Position numbers and translations under genes: made by a program
In this document: positions 1 through 9,200 of the stretch, one piece after another
Numbering within the stretch: the stretch's first letter is position 1
Layout of the letters: every line of letters starts with the position of its first letter
Notes under the pieces: model-generated
Told to the model about the DNA's origin: nothing
Seen by the model: the letters and a program-made list of their open reading frames with translations, nothing else
Databases searched by the model: none
From: Brevibacillus sp. DP1.3A
GTDB lineage: Bacteria > Bacillota > Bacilli > Brevibacillales > Brevibacillaceae
Reading direction: 5' to 3'
Assembly (NCBI RefSeq): GCF_013284245.2
Contig: NZ_CP085876.1
Span: forward strand, 520,501 to 584,500
Length of the DNA: 64,000 bases

Positions 1-130
1 TATGGTAAACATCCAGCGTCCTGAGTACGGCGGCGGCGAAATCTGGTTTGATGATGTGCTGATTCGCAAAGACGGTTTGTTCGTTTTGCCAGAGCTGCAA
101 GGACTCAATCCGGAAAACTTAAAAGGGTAA
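1..130 (+). CDS. C-terminal end of a protein, possibly an M29-type aminopeptidase (partial)
   Basis: The frame is open from the window edge and stops at TAA 128-130, giving about 42 residues that end in a Pro-Glu-Leu-Gln-Gly-Leu-Asn-Pro segment. The ATG at position 2 is probably internal because no ribosome binding site can be seen before the window edge. The pattern '[14 protein letters not shown]' followed by a short hydrophobic tail reminds me of the C-terminus of Bacillales M29-like leucyl aminopeptidases. No catalytic residue lies in the visible part, so this is a weak call; only the reading frame itself is well supported. Confidence 0.4.
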   Translation, partial: MVNIQRPEYGGGEIWFDDVLIRKDGLFVLPELQGLNPENLKG

Positions 131-198
131 GTTGATATAACAGGGCCATCATGCTTAGCGTGGTGGTTTTTTCACATTTTAACGTAGCTGTCGATGAG

Positions 199-399
199 GG
201 AAGAAGCGCATTTCCAGTCTACGCTTCGGCCTACGCCCTGCAAGGGGGATTGACTGTTCGCTCCGGAATAAATGGCGGGAGCGCTTCAAACGTAGAAGTT
301 TCGAGGAAGGGTTTCATAAGTGAAGCTGAAAACCCCCGCCATTTATTCCGGAGCTGGGTTGGGCTCCAGAGGCGCTTGGACTGGAAATGCGCTTCTTCC
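199..399. repeat. Nested imperfect palindrome (about 200 bp) in the 530-bp gap before the rluA-type gene
   Basis: The 131-660 stretch holds no convincing gene but a striking nested inverted repeat. Outer arms 199-219 and 379-399 are perfect 21-bp reverse complements. Inner arms 261-279 and 335-353 are perfect 19-bp reverse complements. The two arm pairs are separated by unpaired stretches of unequal length (220-260 and 354-378). The 55-bp centre contains only short pairings. No transposase is present. It could be a non-autonomous mobile element (MITE-like), a dispersed extragenic palindrome, or a structured RNA; the sequence alone does not decide. Confidence 0.75.
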
Positions 400-660
400 T
401 ACGGGGCTGTTGTTTCATTACATACACTCTCCCCTGAATATCAACCAAAACGCTCTAAAAGCACGAAGTAATCACAAGCTGTTCGTAAGCCCTGTCACAT
501 GTCTGGAAGGAGACCGCCCGAACGAAGAGAGGATACAGGCGACTGGAAGACATGTGGCAGGGCTTCCCCCACCGCCAAACGTAAGAGGACGACTACAGAC
601 GAGCATCTCGGGCAACCTTTTGCTACAATAAGAAAAAAGCATGGAACAGAGGGATTAGAC

Positions 661-1581
661 GTGAGCCGCAAAGAGTGGATCGAATACATCGTCAGTGAAC
701 AAGACACGGGAATGAACGTAGAACAAATCGTCCGGCAAAAGCTCAACGTGTCGGGTCGTATGATGCAGCGGCTGACGAGAAGCAAGGGGGTTTTGCTCAA
801 TCGCAAGCAGCCCTTCCTGCAAAGACAAGTAAAAGCAGGAGATACAATCGCTGTTCGGGTCATCGAGCGACAAGAGCTACCGTCTAGCCAGCCCCAGCAT
901 GATACGAAGCCCGAGGGACCGATCACACCAATGCCGTCCATCGATATTTTGTACGAGGACGATCATCTCTTGATTGCAAACAAACCGGCAGGCATGATGG
1001 TGCACCCGATTAAACAAGAGACCGACACGTTGGTACATGCACTTGCTGCACGTGGTGAGCAGAAGAGCGTACATCCTGTGCATCGTCTGGATAAAGATAC
1101 ATCAGGAGCTATTCTCGTAGCCAAAAGCAGCTACGGTCATCAATTGGCTGACAGGCTACTGCGCGAAGGGGGCATTCATCGCGAGTATCTTGCCGTTGCC
1201 AGTGGCGTGCTCTCAGAGGGAGCTGGAACGATTGATGCGCCAATTGGCCGAGATGCGCGTCATCCTACGAAGCGCCGTGTCGTGGAGAGTGGCGATCCTG
1301 CCATCACGCATTACGAGGTGCAACAGACCTCTGAGGGAATGACGCTTGCGCGAGTCTGGCTGGAAACGGGTCGTACCCATCAGATTCGTGTTCACTTTGC
1401 CCACATTGGACACCCGCTTGCTGGCGATACGATGTACGGGGGAGCGAGAGGTTTGTTACGTCGACAGGCTCTGCATGCTTCGAAGTTGTCTTTTTTGCAT
1501 CCGCTTCTCGAAAAAGAGATTGTAGTCGAGGCACCGATACCATCAGATATGAAACGCTTGATGCAAGCGGAATTTAAATAA
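661..1581 (+). CDS. RluA-family 23S rRNA/tRNA pseudouridine synthase
   Basis: A 306-residue pseudouridine synthase that isomerises uridine in structured RNA. The RluA catalytic motif HRLDKDTSG lies at about residues 141-149, with the Asp as nucleophile, followed by the conserved 'GRTHQIRVH' stretch near residue 240. The N-terminal 80 residues have an S4-like look (VSGRMMQRL...LLNRK). The frame is open upstream to 499, but I place the start at GTG 661 because a purine-rich site (AGAGGGA) precedes it by about 8 bases and because upstream residues are low-complexity and atypical for the family. The RNA target (rRNA or tRNA position) cannot be named. A strong hairpin follows the stop. Confidence 0.9.
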   Translation: MSRKEWIEYIVSEQDTGMNVEQIVRQKLNVSGRMMQRLTRSKGVLLNRKQPFLQRQVKAGDTIAVRVIERQELPSSQPQHDTKPEGPITPMPSIDILYEDDHLLIANKPAGMMVHPIKQETDTLVHALAARGEQKSVHPVHRLDKDTSGAILVAKSSYGHQLADRLLREGGIHREYLAVASGVLSEGAGTIDAPIGRDARHPTKRRVVESGDPAITHYEVQQTSEGMTLARVWLETGRTHQIRVHFAHIGHPLAGDTMYGGARGLLRRQALHASKLSFLHPLLEKEIVVEAPIPSDMKRLMQAEFK

Positions 1582-1590
1582 GAATGGACA

Positions 1591-1627
1591 ACAAATGAAA
1601 CCACCTTTACTAGGTGGTTTCATTTGT
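1591..1627. terminator. Hairpin terminator between two convergent genes
   Basis: A perfect 16-bp stem (1591-1606 with 1612-1627) has a 5-base loop and sits between the stops of the pseudouridine synthase and the convergent gene on the minus strand. The A/T-rich ends of the stem give U-runs on either strand, so it can serve both genes. Confidence 0.75.
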
Positions 1628-1671
1628 GTATTTGGTAAAGGGAGATTGTGTCCGGCCAGCGTCCAGTTTCC

Positions 1672-2685
1672 CTAGTTAATCAAGCCATTTTCCGGCGTAA
1701 CGGCGAAATCATAGAAGACTCCTTTATGGTTGATCGATACCGTAACAGTCGGATTCCCCTTTTTCGTAAACGTATATACGTTATATTTGGACGAAACATT
1801 GTATCCGGTCAAATCGAGGTTGAAAACCTTTTTCATCAGCGGGTTGGCAGCAGCAATCGCCCTTTCTTTTGTAAAGAACGGTTTGGCAAACACCTTGGGA
1901 ATATCTTCGTCCGCGGTATAGTTCCCATCTCTGAACTCACTGATCATGGTCGCTGCCACTACTTTCCCTGTTTTCGCCCCTATGACGATTCTGTATTTTC
2001 GTTCGGTATCCATGAAAATCCATACTTGATCCAAGCGGTCTTGCGATTCTTTCACTAGTGTTACGTCAGGGAGCAGAGCCGATGCTTTACCGCTGGAAAG
2101 AGACTTCAGTGTCTTTTGCGCTGTATCGACCACATTGGGGTTCATTTGCTCGTTTGTATAATTCAATGTCGCAGCGTTGACCTTCCCAGTGGCAGCGTCA
2201 ATGCTGACCGATGCATTTTGCCCTTTGAACAGCCAAATGTTTTCTTTTTCCCAATTGATCCGTTCTACCCAATCAATTGTAAAGGTATGCTGATTATCCA
2301 TTCCTTTTAATGTGCTCGTAGCTATATTTTGCAAATCAGCAGCTACTTCGCTCCATTTTAATTTCACGGATACGGATACAACCTTGCCCTCCTGCTTGGT
2401 AACGAGCACCTCACCTCTGTTGTTTTTGGCCGCAATCACCCAGCAATCTGCCGTTTCTCCCATAATCTCGTCCAGTTCGATCGGTACGCCGCCAGCCTGT
2501 TTTTGCATCGCTTGTTTCGCCGCTTCTACGACATTTTTGTTTAACTGAGCAAGGGTTTTCATTTCTGGCTCTACTGCTGGCGTCTGACCAGCTGCATATG
2601 CTGGCGCTTGTGTGTTTGTAAATGGAGATGCAACGGATAACAGCAAGGCAATCATACTTGTCACCGCTAGTGTTTGTTTTTTCAT
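1672..2685 (-). CDS. Secreted protein with tandem PepSY-like/YcdB-type repeats
   Basis: A 337-residue protein with a clear Sec signal peptide: MKK, a hydrophobic run, then AYAA near residues 29-32. The mature part shows repeated segments in which a short helix is followed by a 'W.(L/I)F' strand and 'IDAATGKV' or 'IGAKTGKV' (about residues 160-170 and 235-245). This is the usual look of PepSY/YcdB-like repeat proteins of Bacillales. A ribosome binding site (AGGGAGCATG in sense) precedes the ATG at 2685. No catalytic motif is visible. It stands alone, transcribed away from yhbD. Function unknown; extracellular protease inhibition is the usual suggestion for PepSY domains but is not shown here. 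Confidence 0.75.
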   Translation of the reverse strand: MKKQTLAVTSMIALLLSVASPFTNTQAPAYAAGQTPAVEPEMKTLAQLNKNVVEAAKQAMQKQAGGVPIELDEIMGETADCWVIAAKNNRGEVLVTKQEGKVVSVSVKLKWSEVAADLQNIATSTLKGMDNQHTFTIDWVERINWEKENIWLFKGQNASVSIDAATGKVNAATLNYTNEQMNPNVVDTAQKTLKSLSSGKASALLPDVTLVKESQDRLDQVWIFMDTERKYRIVIGAKTGKVVAATMISEFRDGNYTADEDIPKVFAKPFFTKERAIAAANPLMKKVFNLDLTGYNVSSKYNVYTFTKKGNPTVTVSINHKGVFYDFAVTPENGLIN

Positions 2686-2775
2686 AGGTCATGCTCCCTT
2701 TCTGCATTCAAATCACTTATTTGATCCAGCTAAAGAGATTTTGTGACAGTCACCCGAGTGTCAAACAGTCTGTAG

Positions 2776-2804
2776 TTGAATAACGTAACAGTGTTATGTT
2801 ACAT
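2776..2804 (+). promoter_or_regulatory. Possible promoter with dyad operator before yhbD
   Basis: TTGAAT (2776-2781) and TTACAT (2799-2804) are 17 bases apart. A dyad GTAACA/TGTTAC (2785-2790 and 2797-2802) lies in the spacer, the position where MerR-type regulators bind. The downstream gene encodes a MerR-like protein, so autoregulation is a reasonable inference. The implied leader is very short, which lowers confidence. Confidence 0.4.
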
Positions 2805-2824
2805 TGTTTTTGGAGGTGCTTCAC

Positions 2825-3448
2825 TTGGACACAAATCATATCTCGAAGAAGGACCTGCTGGAGCTAACTGGCATTTCGTACGGACAATTGTACCGTTGGA
2901 AACGAAAGAACTTGATTCCAGAGGAGTGGTTCATTCGCCGAGCGACTTTTACAGGGCAAGAAACCTTTTTCCCACGTGAACAGATTTTGGCTCGAATCGA
3001 CAAGATTCTGAACATGAAAGACGACCTATCGCTGGATGAATTGGCGGACATGTTTTCACCAAGTATGAGTGGAACGTCGTTGACCGCAGATGAATTATTG
3101 GCACGAAACATTGTTTCAACTACTTCTTTAGAAGTGTTTAACGTTTTTCTCGGGAGCTTACGGACCTTTACCTTCCAGCAGGCACTATACGCCTATGTGT
3201 TGGAAAAGCTTTTGGCAGCTGGAGACTTGAGTGTAGAAGAAGGCGGCGGATTGCTACAGGTACTGGCTAGCCACTATCCCAAATTCGAAGGGAAGCCGTG
3301 TGAGCTGATCTTTATGCGCAAGATGGGGATTTCCACGTTCGTGTTGGTGTCTGGCTCTACCGAATTGTATTTTGATAGCGGAGTAAAGGTAGTGACGCGG
3401 CTCATTCTAGCCAATTGCATCGAGGAATTAAAAGGAAAATATTTGTAG
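2825..3448 (+). CDS. yhbD: YhbD-like (DUF4004) MerR-type DNA-binding protein
   Basis: A 207-residue protein whose first 60 residues form a MerR-type winged helix ('KKDLLELTGISYGQLYRWKR', 'FPREQILARIDKIL'). The rest is an all-alpha/beta domain like B. subtilis YhbD, which lies next to the bactofilin genes yhbE/yhbF there. I choose TTG 2825 because GGAGGT at 2812-2817 is 7 bases upstream; the frame extends to TTG 2804, which has no such site. The bactofilin gene starts 15 bases after the stop, so they form an operon. In B. subtilis the bactofilins are linked to motility; a regulatory role of YhbD in that setting is inference. Confidence 0.8.
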   Translation: MDTNHISKKDLLELTGISYGQLYRWKRKNLIPEEWFIRRATFTGQETFFPREQILARIDKILNMKDDLSLDELADMFSPSMSGTSLTADELLARNIVSTTSLEVFNVFLGSLRTFTFQQALYAYVLEKLLAAGDLSVEEGGGLLQVLASHYPKFEGKPCELIFMRKMGISTFVLVSGSTELYFDSGVKVVTRLILANCIEELKGKYL

Positions 3449-3462
3449 GGGGAGACCATACC

Positions 3463-4191
3463 ATGCAGAACGAGAACAATAACAAGCCAGATTTGATCTT
3501 TCATGGAGCAGTGAATGCTACGGGTGGCGTTTACAACAAAGTAGATGTGCAGGGTTACGGCAAGATTAATGGCGACGTAGAGTGCGAGTCGCTTCATTGC
3601 GCGGGACATGTCAGTATCACGGGAGATCTCACTGGATCATCGGCAAGAGTAGAGGGCAATGCGACGATTAAAGGCAAAGTGAAGATGGATACGTTATCCG
3701 TATATGGTCAGCTTGATGTTGCGGACGACTTGAATTTTATGAGTCTAAAGGTCGGTGGCAATGTCAAAGTACAGGGCAATATGGCAGGCGAGGATGTAAA
3801 AGTTCTCGGATCATTGAAAACCGCAGGGGATTGCGAAGCGGAAGTATTTCGGGCAAACGGTGCGTTTAGTATCGGAGGACTGCTGAATGCAGGGCGAATC
3901 GAGGTACTTCTGCATGGCAGCTGTGAAGCAAAAGAAATGGGCGGAGAGCACATCGAGGTACGTCGAACAGGGAATAGCACCTTGGGCAAGTTATTAAAGC
4001 ATTTTCTCAACAATACCTTGTCCGTAGAGACGATTGAAGGTGACGAAATCTATTTGGAAAACACAAAGGCCAAGGTCGTTCGCGGCAACAAGATCGAGAT
4101 TGGACCAGACTGCGAAATCGACCTGGTCGAATACAGCACAGAATGCAAGCAAGACCCAAGCTCGCAGATTAAGACGAAGACACAACGGTAA
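3463..4191 (+). CDS. Bactofilin-family polymer-forming cytoskeletal protein
   Basis: A 242-residue protein with a right-handed beta-helix repeat pattern: short repeats of the type 'G.V.V.G....GDV..ES' run through residues 10-150. This is the bactofilin signature (membrane-associated, nucleotide-independent filaments). Start ATG 3463 has GGGGAG at 3449-3454; the frame's upstream extension overlaps yhbD. It resembles YhbE/YhbF of B. subtilis but only one bactofilin gene is present. The C-terminal 90 residues are less repetitive and end in a basic/polar tail. Coupled to yhbD by 14 bases. Confidence 0.85.
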   Translation: MQNENNNKPDLIFHGAVNATGGVYNKVDVQGYGKINGDVECESLHCAGHVSITGDLTGSSARVEGNATIKGKVKMDTLSVYGQLDVADDLNFMSLKVGGNVKVQGNMAGEDVKVLGSLKTAGDCEAEVFRANGAFSIGGLLNAGRIEVLLHGSCEAKEMGGEHIEVRRTGNSTLGKLLKHFLNNTLSVETIEGDEIYLENTKAKVVRGNKIEIGPDCEIDLVEYSTECKQDPSSQIKTKTQR

Positions 4192-4216
4192 GGCTGACAA
4201 GGAAAAATTAACATTT

Positions 4217-4262
4217 GGAACTGCATGCAAGTGTTTACATACATGCAGTTCCTATTTATAAT
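4217..4262 (+). promoter_or_regulatory. Promoter and overlapping inverted-repeat operator for the tetR-MFP-RND operon
   Basis: TTTACA (4234-4239) and TATAAT (4257-4262) are 17 bases apart, a near-consensus sigma-A promoter. A perfect 11-bp inverted repeat (4217-4227 with 4242-4252) brackets the -35 box and fills the spacer. Since the first gene encodes a TetR repressor, this is the obvious operator and implies autorepression and control of the efflux genes. It could also fold as a hairpin ending the bactofilin operon, but no U-tract follows it. Confidence 0.75.
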
Positions 4263-4317
4263 GAGGTTGGAAAAAATGATAATGCAAGTAATTGCTTGCT
4301 TGGCACGGAGGTGCGTT

Positions 4318-4938
4318 ATGGATCACCCAGATATAGAACAGAAGCTGGGGGGGAGAGGCGAAGAGGAACAGGAAACCCGTGAGCGAATTTTATCAGCCGC
4401 ACGTCAGCTAATGGCACAAAAGGGATACAAGGGAGCGACTACACGCAAGATTTCTGAGCTTGCAGGGGTGAATGAGGTGACGGTATTTCGTCACTTCAAG
4501 AACAAGGTAGGCATCTTGACAGAGCTCCTGAAAGAAATCATGGATGTCCGGGAGCAGCTGGAGCAAGGGTTGCAAGGCGAGTTTTCTGATCTCAAGCAAA
4601 TGCTAGTCAGCTACGCACGTACGTATTACGGCTTATTGGTCGAGCGCAAAGAAATTTTCATGATCTGCATGATTGAAGCGGATAACCACCCGGAAGTCGT
4701 GCAGATGTTCAGCAGCCTGCCGATGACCGCAGTCGAGGTATTGTCCAACAAGCTCCTAGCGTTTCAGGAGCAAGGGCATTTGCCAAAGGGAGATCCGTTC
4801 ACGGCAGCTCTTATGTTCGTCTCCACTTTCTTCTATGCCTTCATGGCGAAGTATCGGGTCAATCTCGATATCGGAAGGGCAGAAGAAGAGCTTTTTGAAA
4901 ATGCTTCTGAAATCTTGCTACAAGGCATCAAGCGATAA
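4318..4938 (+). CDS. TetR/AcrR-family repressor of the adjacent efflux operon
   Basis: A 206-residue TetR-type regulator. The helix-turn-helix is at about residues 40-65 ('ATTRKISELAGVNEVTVFRHF'-like, shown here only in part: ATTRKISELAG). The C-terminal ligand domain is variable. ATG 4318 follows GGAGGT with 5-6 bases of spacing; the upstream extension in frame would run through the promoter. The membrane fusion protein gene starts 34 bases after the stop. By context it resembles YerO, the TetR neighbour of swrC/yerP in B. subtilis. The likely operator is the inverted repeat at 4217-4252. Confidence 0.9.
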   Translation: MDHPDIEQKLGGRGEEEQETRERILSAARQLMAQKGYKGATTRKISELAGVNEVTVFRHFKNKVGILTELLKEIMDVREQLEQGLQGEFSDLKQMLVSYARTYYGLLVERKEIFMICMIEADNHPEVVQMFSSLPMTAVEVLSNKLLAFQEQGHLPKGDPFTAALMFVSTFFYAFMAKYRVNLDIGRAEEELFENASEILLQGIKR

Positions 4939-4972
4939 AAAACAGCATAGCTACATAGGGGCGGAGGAAGTC

Positions 4973-6205
4973 ATGAAGAGAAGATGGCTTGTATCTGTAA
5001 TGATGATCGGACTATTGGCAACGACGGCTTGCAGCGAGCAACAACCTGCTTCGGCACCTCAGAAGGAAGTGAAGAATGTCGTCGTTGCACAAGTGAAGAA
5101 GGAGCAGGCTGTAACCGTCACGGAGTTGTCTGGTACACTGGCTCCTTTGGAGGAAGCACTCGTCTCTTTTGAAGTAGGCGGTCGTATCGTGGAGATGAAC
5201 CGGAAAGAAGGAGACACGGTTAAAGCAGGAGATGTGCTTGCCCGTGTGAACGCCCAGGATTACTCGCTCCAAGTCGCCTCTTCAAACGCTGCTATGCAGC
5301 AGAGTGCGGCGAATCTTAGCAAGGTAACTAATGGGGCGAGAGAGCAAGAAGTGACGCAGGCGCGATTACTGGTGGAGAAGGCAACAGTCGCTCTGCAAAA
5401 AATGCAGGATGATTTCAACCGGATTGAAAAGCTCTATCAGCAAAACGCCATCTCCAAAAGCGAGTTTGAAAGTGCACAAAATGGACTGACGATTGCGCAA
5501 AAGGATTTGCAAAATGCACAGCAGTCCTATTCGCTGGTTACTCAAGGGGCTCGTGTAGAAGACAAACAGCTGAGTCAGGCTGTTTTCAACCAGGCGGTCA
5601 TCGCCAAAGAAGTGGCAGCCAATACGCTTGCCAAAACGCAGCTTCGCTCGCCGATTAACGGGACGATCATCGCGAAGCTCTCGTCTGCAGGTAATTTGGT
5701 CGGTTCAGGTAGCCCCGTCTATCAAGTTGGCAACATCGACACATTAAAAGTCGTATTGCCTGTTCCTGACCGTGAGATTTCTGCCTGGAAAGTAGGCGAG
5801 GCGATCTCCTTAGACCTGTATGGACAAAAACGGGATGGCAAAGTGACAAAAATATTTCCTGCCACGAACCAAAATACCGGAACGATTGGCGTAGAGGTCC
5901 AAATCGCCAACCAAGCTCGTGACTGGTTTGCTGGTCAGGTGGTGAAAGCGACCAAAACGGTAACGGGGCAGGAAGGTGTCTACGTACCAGTAGAAGCAGT
6001 CATCAGTAGAGGAAAAGATGACGCGCATGTCTTCGTCAATGCCGGCGGCAAGGCTGTCAAAACAAGCGTAGTCATCGGGCAGATTGTAAGTGACAAGCTC
6101 GAGATCAAGAACGGATTAAAAGAAGGAGACCAACTGATCGTCAAAGGGGTGGACCGTTTGTTTGACGGTGACCCAATCGAGGCGGCAGGAGGTACACAAC
6201 CGTGA
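4973..6205 (+). CDS. RND efflux membrane fusion lipoprotein (HlyD/AcrA-like periplasmic adaptor)
   Basis: A 410-residue adaptor that links an RND pump to the cell envelope. The N-terminus has a lipobox (LATTAC), so it is predicted to be a lipoprotein anchored outside the membrane. The two half-lipoyl segments are visible ('VGGRIVEMNRKEGDTVKAGDVLARV' region at about residues 65-90, and 'LRSPINGTI' at about 225), flanking a coiled coil of about 110 residues with two related 'NGAREQEVTQA/QGARVEDKQLSQA' segments. The stop overlaps the pump start by 4 bases (GTGA), so translation is coupled. Confidence 0.92.
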   Translation: MKRRWLVSVMMIGLLATTACSEQQPASAPQKEVKNVVVAQVKKEQAVTVTELSGTLAPLEEALVSFEVGGRIVEMNRKEGDTVKAGDVLARVNAQDYSLQVASSNAAMQQSAANLSKVTNGAREQEVTQARLLVEKATVALQKMQDDFNRIEKLYQQNAISKSEFESAQNGLTIAQKDLQNAQQSYSLVTQGARVEDKQLSQAVFNQAVIAKEVAANTLAKTQLRSPINGTIIAKLSSAGNLVGSGSPVYQVGNIDTLKVVLPVPDREISAWKVGEAISLDLYGQKRDGKVTKIFPATNQNTGTIGVEVQIANQARDWFAGQVVKATKTVTGQEGVYVPVEAVISRGKDDAHVFVNAGGKAVKTSVVIGQIVSDKLEIKNGLKEGDQLIVKGVDRLFDGDPIEAAGGTQP

Positions 6206-9200
6206 TCAAGTACATCGTACAAAAGCGCAAAATCACGCTCCTATTTTTCAGCATGATTGTACTTGTAGGCTCCCTCAGCTTTTTTCAACTGCCTAAGCAA
6301 GAAATGCCGGATATTATCGTGAACATGGCGACGATCACGACCGTTTACCCGGGAGCTTCGCCGGAAAAGGTCGAGCAGGCTGTTACGAAAAAGCTGGAAG
6401 AGAAAATCAATGAATTACAGGGACTTAACTATATATCTTCCTCATCTTCCCTCGGAGTTTCTTTTATCATGGTGGAAGCAAAGAGTGACGTAGACCCGAA
6501 GCAAAAATGGGATGAATTGCGGAAGAAGGTAAAGGACGCAGAGGCTGATCTGCCAGCCGATGCGAAACAACCGATCATCAATGATGATTTGAACCGTACG
6601 TTTGTCCAATCGTTTGCGGTCACTGCTGACACGCGTGAGGAATTGTACAGCATGCGTACCATGCTAAAATCGTGGAAAGAACAGCTTCGTACCATTCCAA
6701 ACGTAGCGGATGTACTGGTGGAAGGTCTACCGGAGCAGGAAGTCCACATCGAGGTTGATACGCAAAAGCTGAGCCAGTACGGGCTCACGTGGAGTCAGGT
6801 GATGATGGCTGTCAAAAAGGAAAATGAAAAAATCCCGCTTGGCGACCTGACCACAGAAAAACGGACCTACCAGCTCAAGCTGGCGGAAAATACAGATGTC
6901 GAAGAACTGAACAAAGTCATTATCTCCCGTTCAAAAGAGGGCTTCCCGATCTATCTGAAGGACATTGGATCGGTCAAAATGACGACGGAGACGGTGAAAA
7001 CGACTTCGTATTTCAATGGGAAGCCTTCGATCACGATCAGCGTCAATGCAGAGACGGGAAGTGATGTGCCGTCCTTGCAGAAGCGCGTAGACGAGATGAT
7101 GGTGACTCTGGATAAAACACTTCCAGCTGGGGCCGAGAGACACTCGATTTATAGTCAAAATGAACGCGTCGATGAGCTTTTTAGCGACTTGACCCGGGAA
7201 ATGATGATTGCCATCGTTGCTGTTTTGGTGGTGTGTGCACTCGGATTGAACCTGATCACATCGTTGGTAGTAGCGATGGCGATTCCAATTTCCTTGGCTG
7301 TGGGACTTATGTTCCTGCCATCTCTGGGTATTTCACTCAACATGATCTCGATCGTTTCCTTGATTATTGTGCTGGGGATCTTGGTCGATGACGCCGTGGT
7401 GGTCAATGACAATATCGAGCGGAGACTGTCTGTCCTGGGTGAAAAACCAATGGCTGCGGCGGTTAATGGTGCCAAGGAAGTATCGATTTCGATCACGACC
7501 GCTACGCTGGCTACGATTGCGTCGTTTGCGCCCTTGATGTTTTTGAGTGGCAACGTCGGGCAGTTCATTCGACCGGTTCCCGTAATTATTTCGATGACGA
7601 TGCTGGCGTCGATGGTCATGTCGCTGACGATCATCCCGATCTTTCGCCAATGGTATGAGCAACGTAGAAAGGCTGGCGTAGAAGGGTATCGTAAGCCCGC
7701 TGGACTGTTGGGGAAACAACTGTTGCAGTTGACCAAGTGGTATGCGAGCAAGTTCATGCCGAAAATTTTGAAGCGACCGCTTTTGGCAGGAATGATTGGC
7801 GTATTGATTGGAACGGCAGCATATGGATTGATACCGCTCACTCCGGTTGAATTGTTCCCGAACGATGATCGCCCGCAGTTTCTCATCGATATCCGTCTCC
7901 CCGTAGGCAACAGTCTGGAAGAAACAGACCGAGTGGTGCGTGGGACGGCAGACTGGGTGTTGAAGCAGCCTGGTATCGAGACAGTATCTGCGTACGCGGG
8001 AGGTAGTGCACCGAAAATGTTCGGTGGAGATACAGCTGCCGGAAGCGGTATTACCGTCGGACAGCTAGTGGTTCGTTATAATGAAAAAGAGACCCATCTC
8101 GAGAACATGCTGGAGCCGTGGACGGAGGAATTCAAAAAGCTGTATCCGGAAGCGAGTATCTTAACGAAGCAGCTGGAGGCAGGTCCTCCGGTTGGAAAAC
8201 CAGTCGTGATTCGTTTTTATGGAGAGGATATTGAGACGCTGCGCTCTCTTTCTGCACAAGCAAAAGAAAAGGTTGCTGGATTAGAGGGAACGTACAATGT
8301 GCAAGACGATTTTGGGGTAGAACGCTACACCTTGGAATTTGTCGTCAATAAAGAGCTGATGGAGCAAAAGCTCGTCAACTACACGGACTTGTCCACGACA
8401 TTGCGTCTGGTGAGCGAAGGCATTACCGTCAGCGAGTTTGATACGGGCTCAGACCTGATAGATATGAAGCTGTTCTTGCAAAAAGGCGAGGAAGACCCTG
8501 CATTGCTGTTCCAACGACTCAGCATTGCCAATGCGCGTGGAGAACTGATTCCGTTGTCACAGCTCGCGGAAGTAAAACCGACTTTTAGTACACAGACGAT
8601 CCCGCATCGCGATTTGTCACGGAGCGTGACAGTTACGAGTGATCTGAAAGGTAGAACAGCGACAGAAGTAATGGCAGAGATCAAACCGATGCTCGATAGT
8701 TTGTCCTTGCCTGAAGGATACCGCTATGAGATTGGCGGCGAGACCTCTGAGCAGACTGATATTTTTATCGACATGGGCAAACTCTCGATTCTTGTCGTTT
8801 TCCTGATCCTGATTTTGATCGCGATGCAATTCTATTCCTTGACCATTCCTGTACTGGTTACCAGTACGATTTACCTCGCTGTATCGGGGAGCTTGATCGG
8901 CTTGTTCGTGACCCAGACGCCACTAGGCTTTATGACGATGATGGGAATTATTGCTTTGGCGGGTATCGTGGTGCGTAACGGGATCGTTTTGATCGAGTTC
9001 ATCGAGGAGGCACGTCATACAGGCATGGAGCTGAAGCAGGCGGTTATTTCTGCGTGTGAGGCACGACTACGGCCTATTCTTATAACCTCGCTTACAGCGA
9101 TTGCAGGTATGATGCCGTTAGCTATTTCAGGTGACGTTTTATTCAAACCGCTTGCGGTCACTATTATTTCCGGCTTGGCGTTCTCGACACTTTTGACCTT

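Noticed and set aside
151-631. Two overlapping plus-strand open frames of about 100 codons in the gap before the pseudouridine synthase
   Set aside because: They run through the arms of the nested palindrome, have no ribosome binding sites and give low-quality protein sequences.
499-660. N-terminal extension of the pseudouridine synthase to ATG 499
   Set aside because: The extra 54 residues are Arg/Thr-rich and unlike the family; GTG 661 has a good site and the expected N-terminus.
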